A stretch of 7,960 nt of DNA from an uncultured Collinsella sp. (GCA_958372035.1 CATXML010000047.1:1-7960), one strand, 5' to 3'; shown: positions 1-6,311, counted from the first letter of the stretch. Made by a program: numbers and translations. Notes: generated from the letters alone by a model not told the origin.

Positions 1-428
1 TCGGCACACGAGGCGACCCAGCGATCCAGAATAAGGTTGAGCGCACCGCCCTCGGGGCGCGTCTTGGTCGATATATTGCGGATGAGCTCGCGGTAGGTGG
101 CAAGACCCTGTCCCTGACCGCCCTGCAGGCGGCGCTCGGGCGACAGGTCGGCATCAGCGACGACGAATCCCTCGCCCATGGCGTGCGTGCGGATAGTCTG
201 GAGCAAAAAGCTCTTGCCGGCGCCGTAACGACCGACCAGAAAGCGGAAGCTCGCGCCACCGTCGGCGATGAGACTCAGATCGGTGAGCAGGGCGCGGATC
301 TCGACCTCGCGCCCTACGGTGATGTAAGGAAGGCCGATGCGCGGGACCACGCCGCCCTTGAGCGAGTTGAGAATGACGGCAGCGACGCGCTTGGGCACGC
401 GAGGTGCTGCGGATGCGGTATCACTCAT
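1..428 (-). CDS. BrxD-like (DUF2791) P-loop ATPase, N-terminal part, runs off left edge
   Basis: The first 142 residues are visible; the rest lies before position 1. A Walker A motif, GRYGAGKS, sits at residues 66-73 after a segment with GREVE at 39-43. After it come a 'DLSPERRLQG' stretch and 'GLATYRELIRN-STKTRPEGG', which I recognise as typical of the DUF2791/BrxD ATP-binding family linked to BREX and BREX-like loci. Family members are cytoplasmic ATPases, probably acting on DNA with partner proteins; the exact activity is not established. Walker B and later motifs cannot be checked here. The ATG at 428 lies inside the end of the upstream TerB-type gene (8-base overlap, ATGAGTGA), so translation is probably coupled. 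A full-length member would have roughly 400 residues or more. Family placement is fairly secure; a defence role is inferred from the partner gene. Confidence 0.85.
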   Translation of the reverse strand, partial: MSDTASAAPRVPKRVAAVILNSLKGGVVPRIGLPYITVGREVEIRALLTDLSLIADGGASFRFLVGRYGAGKSFLLQTIRTHAMGEGFVVADADLSPERRLQGGQGQGLATYRELIRNISTKTRPEGGALNLILDRWVASCA

Positions 429-2181
429 GGTCTAGGTATCCTCTCACGTCTGCTTCGTAGTCCTCGATAATCTGCGGCCCTGCCGCGCTAAATTCAATTA
501 CGGTGTCGCCCACCAGGTCAAAGAGCGCCTCGTTGATGGTATCGACGAGCATGTCCTCGCTCTGCTCCGATTGCACTACCGCCGATTCCGCCTGTACTGC
601 GTTGTGCTCGAGCAGCGCGCGGAGATAGGCGTCTGCGGCGGGCGCGAGTTCGTTTGTGGCGTCAGCGGGCGTAGCAGCTGCGAACGCGGGCGTCGGCGCG
701 AGAAGCGGTGCCACGACACCAAACTGTTCGGTGGATATGGTCGGCTCGTCGGACTCGTCCTGCCCTGCGGCCGCCGCGACCGCCTCGACCATCGCGTCGG
801 CTACGGGCTCGGCTTCCGGTTGCCCTGAGTCCGCTGCCTCGGCTTCTGCGGACGCGCCGTCCTCGCGTTCCTCGTCGATCAAAAGCGCTTCGCGCGTTTG
901 TGCGGCAGCGCTCCGAATGTGCCCCAGCTGGCTCAAATCGATATCGATCTTGACGGGCTGGTGTGCGGCGTCCCACGAAAGCCATGCCACAATCTCGTCA
1001 TCGATAATCTTGGCCAGATATTTGGGGACCTTTTCTTCCTTCAGGGGATGGGCAGGGTCCAGGGCCAGGCGCAGGCGTTGGTCGCAGGCGCGCATCATCT
1101 CGCCAAGTTTGCTGCTCTTTTGTCTGCTGCCGTGAATCCGCATGCATTCCCAAAAACCGTTTTGGCAACGGTAGATATGGATGGGGTCCAGACGGTATTC
1201 GCAGTCCTCGTGGCGCTCGGGCGCAAAGAATACGGCCGAGGCAAACATGGTGTAGGGCATTGCCGTCTCCTCCCCAAATAAACTTGCCACGATGCCGGTC
1301 TTTCGGTGCGTGTCATAGTAGCGCGCCATGCGGACATACACGGCGCACGCCACGTGGCGCAGATCGCGGTGGTGGCTGCGGTCGAGCCGCGAGCTACTTA
1401 GGTTGTACGTGGAGAGGGCGTTGATGGCGGCCATGAGTCGCTCCTCGCGCGCTTCATCGGGCGGAAGGGGGAGCGTGGGCTCGGAGATTTTGCGACGCTT
1501 AGGGGTCTGGCCGGACGGTGCCGGTGCTGGTACAAGGTCTCGTGCCGCGCGCCGCAGCTCGATAAGGGCGTTATCGAACATGACGGTTTTAGAGTCGCGA
1601 AGCAGCTTGGGGTCGAGCCCGTGGAACACGGCGTAATCCTGCAGCCACACGCGCGCAAACCGGTCGATGCCGGGCTCGAAGGCGCGATAGACATCCCAAA
1701 AGGCCTTGATCTTGTTAAAACCATCGAGCGGATTATCTACGCCAATGCCGCAAATCAGCTCATAGAGATACAGAAAGGCAAAGGACGTAGACGTTTCCTC
1801 GACGGTTCCGCGACGCACTTGGGCACGCCAGGTAAAGTAGCCGCGCAGCTGCCGGTCGCTCATGGCGTTGTAGGTGGGAAAGTACGACTTAAAGGTGCCG
1901 TTGTAGGGGCAGTCGTCCTCAAAGTCGGCCATCAGCAGGCCTGGGCGGTAGAAAAGCTCGGCTTCCGAAAGCCAACGACCCGCGCCGCCCTTGGGGTCAT
2001 CCTGCCAGCGCGATATCTCGCGCATTTTGCGGTACTGGTCGGGGAGGAAATTCTGCATCTGTCGGCCGGTTTTGAGAATCGGCTCGTCTGCGTAGATTTC
2101 GTTTGAGAAGCGGGCGGACTGATGGGTCCGGGCCTCGGCCATAATGCGCTCGATGAGCATCTTGATGTCCTGGTCGGCCAC
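421..2181 (-). CDS. TerB_N / TerB_C domain protein
   Basis: A 586-residue cytoplasmic protein without signal peptide or membrane segments. Residues about 70-215 match the TerB_N style: RW at 69-70, FYRPG at 77-81, YFPTYN at 100-105, then LRGYFTWR and SFAFLYLYELI, and later WLQDYAVFHGLD. A second conserved block spans about 245-430. An Ala/Glu/Asp-rich linker (about 436-480) leads to a TerB_C-like end with the signature LVDTINEALFDLVGDTVIEF (residues 545-564) and IIEDY. TerB_N and TerB_C are domains flanking or replacing TerB in tellurite- and stress-related systems; in such proteins they are proposed to act with ATPases and helicases in DNA processing, not in metal resistance itself. The start is GTG at 2181, with AGGAG at 2187-2191, 5 bases upstream. 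It overlaps the downstream DUF2791 ATPase by 8 bases, forming a two-gene or longer operon. Domain call good; function inferred. Confidence 0.85.
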   Translation of the reverse strand: MADQDIKMLIERIMAEARTHQSARFSNEIYADEPILKTGRQMQNFLPDQYRKMREISRWQDDPKGGAGRWLSEAELFYRPGLLMADFEDDCPYNGTFKSYFPTYNAMSDRQLRGYFTWRAQVRRGTVEETSTSFAFLYLYELICGIGVDNPLDGFNKIKAFWDVYRAFEPGIDRFARVWLQDYAVFHGLDPKLLRDSKTVMFDNALIELRRAARDLVPAPAPSGQTPKRRKISEPTLPLPPDEAREERLMAAINALSTYNLSSSRLDRSHHRDLRHVACAVYVRMARYYDTHRKTGIVASLFGEETAMPYTMFASAVFFAPERHEDCEYRLDPIHIYRCQNGFWECMRIHGSRQKSSKLGEMMRACDQRLRLALDPAHPLKEEKVPKYLAKIIDDEIVAWLSWDAAHQPVKIDIDLSQLGHIRSAAAQTREALLIDEEREDGASAEAEAADSGQPEAEPVADAMVEAVAAAAGQDESDEPTISTEQFGVVAPLLAPTPAFAAATPADATNELAPAADAYLRALLEHNAVQAESAVVQSEQSEDMLVDTINEALFDLVGDTVIEFSAAGPQIIEDYEADVRGYLDHE

Positions 2182-2218
2182 CGCTTCTCCTCTCCTAACG
2201 CAGCTTCGGTGACCTCAT

Positions 2219-2247
2219 ATCATAGCACAGCATCAAACAGATGTTCG
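2219..2247 (-). promoter_or_regulatory. Putative promoter of the TerB/ATPase operon
   Basis: On the minus strand an extended -10 element, TGC-TATGAT, has its hexamer at 2219-2224 (5 of 6 matches to TATAAT), with the TG of the extension at 2226-2227. A weak -35 (CGAACA, 3 of 6) lies 17 bases further upstream at 2242-2247. The -10 is 37 bases from the GTG at 2181, a normal leader length. It lies in the 88-base gap after the DUF554 stop, so the cassette probably has its own transcription start. No intrinsic terminator is visible in that gap, so some read-through from DUF554 is possible. Confidence 0.5.
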
Positions 2248-2269
2248 AGATACCGCTACGTAGATAGAT

Positions 2270-2986
2270 TTAGAACAGGAGGGCGTAGATGACGGCGATG
2301 ACGACGGAGGGGAGCATATTGGCCGTGCGGAAGGTCTGAGGACGGATGAGGTTGACGCCGACGCAGAAGATGAGCATGGAGCCTACGAGCGAAAGGCTGT
2401 CGAGGGCTGCCGTGGTCATGATGGGGGAGAGTGCGCCGGCAAACAGCGTGATCGTCCCCTGGAACACGGCGACGGGCAGGGCGGAGAAGATGCAGCCGCG
2501 GCCAAGCGAGGCCGTCATGGTGCAGACGATGATGCAGTCCAGTGCGCCCTTGAGGGCAAGCGTTGACCAGTCGCCGAGCAGGCCGTCCTGGATCGATCCC
2601 ACAATGGCCATGGCGCCGATGCACACGGTGAGTGAAGTCGAGACAAAAGCGTTGGTGAACTCGTTATCGCCCTCACTGCCAGTCTTGCGCTTGAGCCATT
2701 CGCCAAGGTTCTCGATGGCGGCTTCCAAGTTGACGGCCTCGCCGATGAGCGAACCGAGCGCAAATGAGACGATGAGCATGGTGGTACCGGTGGTCGCTAG
2801 CGCCTTTCCATCGATGATGAGCATCTTTTGCATGGTGCCGCCCAGGCCGATAAACAGGACGCACAGCCCCGATGCTTTCATGAGCGTGTCTTGGATGCGC
2901 GGTGTAATGAAGCGGCCGCCCGCTAATCCCAAAAGACCGCCCGCAACTAAAAGCGCAACGTTGATGATTGTTCCCAAGCCCGGCAT
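2270..2986 (-). CDS. DUF554 family multi-pass membrane protein
   Basis: A 238-residue protein that begins MPGLGTIINV, the usual start of DUF554 (YdfK/YqgA-type) proteins. About seven or eight hydrophobic segments are visible, at roughly 4-24, 37-55, 66-85, 113-135, 144-165, 170-190, 197-215 and 222-238. The central family signature is present: NAFVSTSLTVCIGAMAIVGS followed by IQDGLLGD and ALKGALD. These are inner-membrane proteins, proposed to be transporters, with no firmly known substrate. I chose ATG 2986 because AGGAGG sits at 2991-2996, four bases upstream, and family members start there. The frame stays open to an ATG at 3055, but that would add 23 polar residues and has no ribosome binding site. 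It lies alone between the surface operon and the TerB cassette. Length is normal for the family. Family call strong, function unknown. Confidence 0.9.
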   Translation of the reverse strand: MPGLGTIINVALLVAGGLLGLAGGRFITPRIQDTLMKASGLCVLFIGLGGTMQKMLIIDGKALATTGTTMLIVSFALGSLIGEAVNLEAAIENLGEWLKRKTGSEGDNEFTNAFVSTSLTVCIGAMAIVGSIQDGLLGDWSTLALKGALDCIIVCTMTASLGRGCIFSALPVAVFQGTITLFAGALSPIMTTAALDSLSLVGSMLIFCVGVNLIRPQTFRTANMLPSVVIAVIYALLF

Positions 2987-3104
2987 GAGCCCTCCTGTAT
3001 TGATGCCAACGTGGCAATCGTAGCAGAACGAAATGCGAGGCACATCGCGACTCATCTAATACGTTATATAAGTGGTATTAGGAATGATGCGCAGCATTTA
3101 AGCC
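2987..3104 (-). promoter_or_regulatory. Leader of the DUF554 gene with two inverted repeats
   Basis: A 118-base gap between the 476-residue secreted protein gene and DUF554. It holds a perfect inverted repeat CTAATAC-N12-GTATTAG (3056-3081) whose spacer is the AT-rich TATATAA, and a shorter one, TGCCA-N3-TGGCA (3004-3016). The A/T-rich centre of the larger repeat is the most -10-like stretch in the gap (TATATA or TATAAC on the minus strand). I cannot find a good -35 at 16-18 bases, so the promoter call is weak. The repeat could be an operator overlying that promoter. No U-tract terminator for the upstream gene is visible. Confidence 0.4.
3056..3081. repeat. Perfect inverted repeat CTAATAC-N12-GTATTAG
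   Basis: Two exact 7-base arms (3056-3062 and 3075-3081) around an AT-rich 12-base spacer, 70 bases upstream of the DUF554 start. It covers the only -10-like stretch of that leader, which suggests an operator. No regulator gene for it is present in the window. Confidence 0.5.
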
Positions 3105-4535
3105 TCAGGTGGTTGTCGGGACATAGGGATAGTAGTCAAAGCGCAGTGTCATAAGCCGCTGTGGGGATTCAATAGCCGCGGCGATGATATTGGCATCGCG
3201 GGCACGATCAAACCCTTCGAGTTCGATCTGATACGAGACGTCTTGCATAATGTCCAGACGTCGCCAGGCTAGAAGTGTGTCGCCATCGAATTCCAAGGTC
3301 TTGCCTCCGTCTGGGGCAACGGCGTATAGACGCAGTTTAGCGGTGGTTGCAGGGTCGACAACCGTGACCTTTTTAATTTCGTTTCGAGTATTCTTGGCGC
3401 CCAACAAGGTGAGCAGTGTTGGGGCCACGACCTCGCCCGATGGCAAAAAGACGACTTCGATGGATTCGGGAAATGCGATGATGGCCGACTTGCGGACGGG
3501 CTGATTGGCGGCGGCAACTTCGATGTTTGCAGCATCGATGACCTCTGTGTGGTCGAGGGCGGCAAGCACGCAGCAGTTACCTTCATCGATCTCCTGAGGA
3601 TCAGCAAGCCCCAGACTGTCCGCGAGCTCGGGATCGTTTGGACCGGTAGCGGGCTCATTCGGTGCTTCGAAAGAAGCTGGGACGCTGTTTGTCGGCGACG
3701 GCGTGTCGCCCGCACCTGCTTCTTTGTCCGTGCTCTCTTCTTGTATGGTTGCGTTGATGGGTTCGTCGTTTGAGGGGAGCGTCTTGGCGTCAAGCGCGGA
3801 GGGGACAATCCCGACGGCTCCGGATCCGTTCCACTCCATCTCGAGAAGCGCCGGGTCGGCAAGAATGCGTTGCCTGCCTAGCGTGTGGGTATCGATCGCA
3901 ATAGGGCCTGCCTCCGTCCCGCGCGTAAGGCTGAGCGATCCGGCCGGCTTCTCGAAATGAATGTCTGTGTCTTCGGTACTGGCGGCGTAGAACAGCAGGG
4001 ATGCTTCTCCCGCCGCGATGGCATCGGTGCCCGCCTTGGTCAGCCGCAGCGATGCCGTGAATGAGAGGGTGGGCTGCACATCGTCTGCATTCGCGGCGGC
4101 GCAGCCCAGACATATACCGCCTCCTTTCTCGAAAAACGCACCGTCGAAGGCGACCTTCGCTCCGTTCGCCGAGTCATCGACCGAAGCGATATCGATGCGC
4201 AACCCCAAATCGCACGGATCGCCATCTGCATCGAGCACAATCGAGCGCCACGTGCAGACGGCGCACCCCGCCTGGGAGCCGTTTGCCTTGTTCGAACGAT
4301 TGATATCCACGACTATCGAGCCGTCCGTATTACGACGAAGGCATCCCGAGGTTGAGATTGCGGCCTGTGCGATCGAAAAACGCTTGCACGCAATGGCGCT
4401 CGACGGATTTGGTGCGGAGCTTAGGGCTGCTGGTAAGGAGCCTGCCATGACGGGGGTCGCCCAAGCGGCGACGGGCGTTCCGGTTGCGAGCGCGCCGCAG
4501 AGTGCGACGACGGGCAAAAGGTTCTTCGATGCCAT
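3105..4535 (-). CDS. Secreted protein of unknown family with CxxC pairs
   Basis: A 476-residue exported protein. The N-terminus is a signal peptide (K4, hydrophobic stretch from about 6, likely cleavage after A26 in AAWA or after A31 in VMA). Residues about 50-250 form a beta-rich, cysteine-bearing region with C50, C65, C91xxC94, C108 and C142xxC145. A Pro/Glu/Ser/Asp-rich linker follows (about 255-318), then a vicinal C321-C322 and a second beta-rich region ending in a YYPY-VPTTT tail. There is no C-terminal membrane segment or sorting signal, so it is secreted or held by partners. The start ATG 4535 has AAGGAG six bases upstream. It follows the mini sorting-signal gene by 18 bases and is probably the last gene of the surface operon. 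I do not recognise a domain. It could be the large partner protein of a WxL-like complex, but that rests on position alone. Confidence 0.8.
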   Translation of the reverse strand: MASKNLLPVVALCGALATGTPVAAWATPVMAGSLPAALSSAPNPSSAIACKRFSIAQAAISTSGCLRRNTDGSIVVDINRSNKANGSQAGCAVCTWRSIVLDADGDPCDLGLRIDIASVDDSANGAKVAFDGAFFEKGGGICLGCAAANADDVQPTLSFTASLRLTKAGTDAIAAGEASLLFYAASTEDTDIHFEKPAGSLSLTRGTEAGPIAIDTHTLGRQRILADPALLEMEWNGSGAVGIVPSALDAKTLPSNDEPINATIQEESTDKEAGAGDTPSPTNSVPASFEAPNEPATGPNDPELADSLGLADPQEIDEGNCCVLAALDHTEVIDAANIEVAAANQPVRKSAIIAFPESIEVVFLPSGEVVAPTLLTLLGAKNTRNEIKKVTVVDPATTAKLRLYAVAPDGGKTLEFDGDTLLAWRRLDIMQDVSYQIELEGFDRARDANIIAAAIESPQRLMTLRFDYYPYVPTTT

Positions 4536-4553
4536 GGGGTCTCCTTAGCTAAT

Positions 4554-4835
4554 TTAGTGCGGCCTGTCTGTATTTCGTTTCTGGTTGCGTTTGATGTGCA
4601 GACCGAGGCCGGCGGTTCCCGCGCCTGCTGCCGTGGCGCCTGCTGTCAAGAGCCATCGTCTGTCGTCTGTCTGTGCCAACGGTTCCTCGCGGTTGCCGCG
4701 GTCGAGCTCCGAGAGGTCGACCGTCACTTGCGTGGCGGCCTGCGCCTGTTCTTGCTGGGCAAAGGCCATGGCTGGCCCAAACGCTAGGATACTGACGGCG
4801 GCGGCCAGGGCGACGGCCTTATGCCGTGTGCGCAC
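4554..4835 (-). CDS. Mini surface protein with degenerate sorting signal (LAQTDD)
   Basis: From GTG 4835 the product has 93 residues: a signal peptide (MRTRHK, hydrophobic 8-20, likely cut AMAFA|Q at 26), a mature extracellular part of only about 26 residues (27-52), LAQTDD at 53-58, a hydrophobic segment at 61-78 rich in Ala/Gly, and the basic tail KRNQKR at 82-87. This is the layout of a sortase substrate, but the LPxTG box has Ala for Pro and Asp for Gly. If sortase cannot cut it, the protein would stay as a membrane anchor. Small LPxTG proteins of about 100 residues occur in Csc/WxL clusters, and the WxL-like gene is directly upstream, with a 17-base overlap. A TTG at 4865 is an alternative start with GAAGG upstream, but it gives a long polar leader; the GTG lacks a clear Shine-Dalgarno and may depend on coupling. 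The exact start is uncertain. Confidence 0.7.
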   Translation of the reverse strand: MRTRHKAVALAAAVSILAFGPAMAFAQQEQAQAATQVTVDLSELDRGNREEPLAQTDDRRWLLTAGATAAGAGTAGLGLHIKRNQKRNTDRPH

Positions 4836-5418
4836 CGGGCTCGACCGTCCAGGTGATCGTTGCAACCTGATTGCCTTCGCCGGTTACGTGGAAGATGTCG
4901 CGCGTGACGCGGGCGACGTTTCCGCTTGTCTTGAGCTTAATTTTGTCCGTGCCGCCGGCAATGCCCTGGTAGCCCATGTCGAAGGCTGCATTCTTGGAAA
5001 GATCGAGGCCCGTCTCCTGCATTGCGGCGCTGGCGTTCTGGAGTGCGCCGTCGGGGCCGACCTTAAAGTCGATGGAATTCTGCGCGGTTCCGGCCTTGGC
5101 GTCGGCGGCAATGGTCCAGGTGTTCATGGCGTCGATCTTCATGTTGGTGACATGGATGCCGTAGGCCGAATGATTGTCGATGGTGGTCGCGTCTTCTGAG
5201 GGGCCCTGAAGCGTGCCGTCGGCCTTGGCGACGAAGGGAATAACCGTCGGAACTTTGAACTCTACGTTGTCGATCTCGGTCCTGACCATTACTTTCGTGG
5301 TTCCAACGCGCCCGGCTGCCAGAGCTGGCGTCGGGGCGGCGCCCATTGCGAGCGCGAGCGCGAGCCCTGCGCCCACGACGAGCGCTCTGGCTCCGTTCAT
5401 GTTCCTGGTGATGTCCAT
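4819..5418 (-). CDS. Secreted WxL-like surface protein
   Basis: A 199-residue exported protein. The signal peptide covers about residues 1-35 (R5, R11, long hydrophobic stretch 12-28, likely cut at ALA|A after residue 34). The mature part is predicted all-beta. It carries W101-T-I103 in the middle and ATITWTVEPG near the C-terminus (W190-T-V192). This double arrangement resembles the WxL domain, which has one internal WxL and a C-terminal LTWxLxxxP-type motif and binds peptidoglycan non-covalently in Firmicutes. Ile and Val replace Leu here, and the N-terminal half (VPTVIPFVAKADGTL) does not look like standard WxL, so it may be a separate related family or a pilin-like or TasA-like beta-sandwich. 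ATG 5418 has AAGGA seven bases upstream. It precedes the mini sorting-signal gene and follows the 169-residue membrane protein by 90 bases. Confidence 0.75.
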   Translation of the reverse strand: MDITRNMNGARALVVGAGLALALAMGAAPTPALAAGRVGTTKVMVRTEIDNVEFKVPTVIPFVAKADGTLQGPSEDATTIDNHSAYGIHVTNMKIDAMNTWTIAADAKAGTAQNSIDFKVGPDGALQNASAAMQETGLDLSKNAAFDMGYQGIAGGTDKIKLKTSGNVARVTRDIFHVTGEGNQVATITWTVEPGAHTA

Positions 5419-5508
5419 GGTCGTTCCTTTCTATTCGCCGCGGGCCGTCCCCGCGATGATTGGACGAATGCTGGTGAATTGCGTGCGGTGCCGCGTCGGC
5501 CGAAAAAG
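5419..5508 (-). other. Gap with two hairpins between membrane-protein and WxL-like genes
   Basis: On the minus-strand transcript a hairpin with CGCGGG/CCCGCG arms and a 5-base loop lies at 5439-5455, nine bases before the Shine-Dalgarno of the WxL-like gene. A second, weaker one (GCCGA/TCGGC core, extendable with A-T and one G-U pair) straddles the TAG stop of the upstream gene at 5499-5520. Neither is followed by a U-tract on the minus strand, so they do not look like intrinsic terminators. They could protect or attenuate the mRNA between the two halves of the operon. No convincing internal promoter is visible. Confidence 0.4.
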
Positions 5509-6018
5509 CTAGTTCTCGGCTTGCTCAACCCGTACCTTGACACGTGTCGGATTGCCGTGGCTGTCGAGGGTCTTGGCATCGAGTGCCTGGATCTCGATGT
5601 ATGCCTCGCCTTCTTTGATGTCGCCGGCGGGGCACGTCTCGATTGTCTTGCCGGTCTCGACCACACCGGATTCGTACATGGTCTCGTCGTTTTGGATGAC
5701 GCGGAATCGCTGGGGAAACTTGTTGTCTTGGACGTTTTGCACGTTGACGCGCAACTTGCCACCTTCCTGCAACTGTGCGACCGGCGCGACCGAGATCGTC
5801 ATCATGTTGTCGCGGACGATGGCGTCGAGCTCATCCTGGATTTCTTGGCGCGATTTACCCTCTGCCGTCGTGACTGAGGCGCCTGCTTCGGGCACGGGCT
5901 GCGACTGCCAGGCGTATAGCCCTACGGCGATGAGGGCACAAGCGATAGCCAGGCAGACAACGACGAGTTTCTTGCGACGCCCCAGTCCTGCAAGGCGGGG
6001 CGGCTTCTTCGCACTCAT
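5509..6018 (-). CDS. Single-pass membrane protein with extracellular beta domain
   Basis: A 169-residue protein: short basic cytoplasmic N-terminus (MSAKKPPRLAGLGRRKK), one membrane segment at about 18-36, then an extracellular part. Residues 55-70 look helical (KSRQEIQDELDAIV). From about 72 to 165 alternating hydrophobic residues suggest a small beta-sandwich, with MYESGVVETGKTIE at 114-127 and a C-terminal strand RVKVRVEQ. I recognise no named family. The type II topology and location in front of a WxL-like gene suggest a membrane-tethered part of the same surface complex. ATG 6018 overlaps the stop of the 98-residue gene (ATGA) and has AAGGA six bases upstream, so the two are translationally coupled. 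The frame stays open to 6381, but that extension runs antisense-free through the upstream gene in another frame and lacks a ribosome binding site. Confidence 0.75.
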   Translation of the reverse strand: MSAKKPPRLAGLGRRKKLVVVCLAIACALIAVGLYAWQSQPVPEAGASVTTAEGKSRQEIQDELDAIVRDNMMTISVAPVAQLQEGGKLRVNVQNVQDNKFPQRFRVIQNDETMYESGVVETGKTIETCPAGDIKEGEAYIEIQALDAKTLDSHGNPTRVKVRVEQAEN

Positions 6019-6311
6019 GCGGCGTCCTTGGTGGTGTAGACACGTGCGAACGTGGACGGGTCCGCTCCAAAGAGCATGTGAAGCATCAGGCGGCGCGAGT
6101 AGATGAGCTCGTCGAAGTCGTGGGGGAGCTCGATGTTGTGGATGCGCGCGATGTGGTGGGCGAGCGCCGAGAACGACTCGGGGTCGCAGATAACATCGGT
6201 GGTGACGTGGTAGACCGCCGTATCGGGGAACGCCTCTTCGTCGAAAGGCAGGAGATAGGGATCGTCGTCGACCTCGATGGCGACGCCGTACTGGGGCCAG
6301 TAATATGCCAT
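6015..6311 (-). CDS. Small protein with endonuclease-fold-like (DUF559-like) segment
   Basis: A 98-residue soluble protein starting at ATG 6311 with GGGAGGTT closely upstream. Residues 4-38 read YWPQYGVAIEVDD, then DEEAFPDTAVYHVTTD. This resembles the core of DUF559/Vsr-type restriction-endonuclease-fold proteins, where a strand ending in IEVDG is followed by a strand ending in RVT, then 'DP..F...I'. Here the G of the motif is D16, and the usual upstream lysine/histidine-bearing strands are missing, so catalysis is doubtful; it may be a truncated or binding-only derivative. The second half (50-98) is helical, with FDELIYSRRLMLHMLFG. No signal peptide or membrane segment. It is the first gene of the minus-strand surface operon and its stop overlaps the next start by four bases. 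The nuclease-fold reading is a resemblance only; 'hypothetical protein' is the safe label. Confidence 0.7.
   Translation of the reverse strand: MAYYWPQYGVAIEVDDDPYLLPFDEEAFPDTAVYHVTTDVICDPESFSALAHHIARIHNIELPHDFDELIYSRRLMLHMLFGADPSTFARVYTTKDAA

Noticed and set aside
656..1135. 159-codon plus-strand frame opposite the TerB-type gene
   Set aside because: Low-complexity Ala/Ser product antisense to a gene with strong domain matches.
2256..2263. CTACGTAG palindrome after the DUF554 stop
   Set aside because: Only 8 bases without a loop or U-tract; such short palindromes arise by chance.
3004..3016. TGCCA-N3-TGGCA repeat in the DUF554 leader as an operator
   Set aside because: Arms of five bases are too short to argue for by themselves; noted only as part of the leader.
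2346..3023. 225-codon open frame on the plus strand
   Set aside because: It lies antisense to the clear DUF554 gene, has Ser/Pro/Met-rich composition typical of an antisense frame, and has no ribosome binding site.
2987..3055. Upstream ATG at 3055 as the start of DUF554
   Set aside because: No Shine-Dalgarno site; adds 23 polar residues before the family-typical MPGLG start, which has AGGAGG in front.
3083..3098. Near-palindrome AATGATGC/GCAGCATT as a terminator of the 476-residue gene
   Set aside because: One mismatch, no loop space and no U-tract on the minus strand.
4836..4865. TTG at 4865 as start of the mini sorting-signal protein
   Set aside because: Gives a long polar leader before the signal peptide and deeper overlap with the WxL-like gene. 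GTG 4835 gives a normal n-region. Not fully excluded, because GAAGG precedes the TTG.
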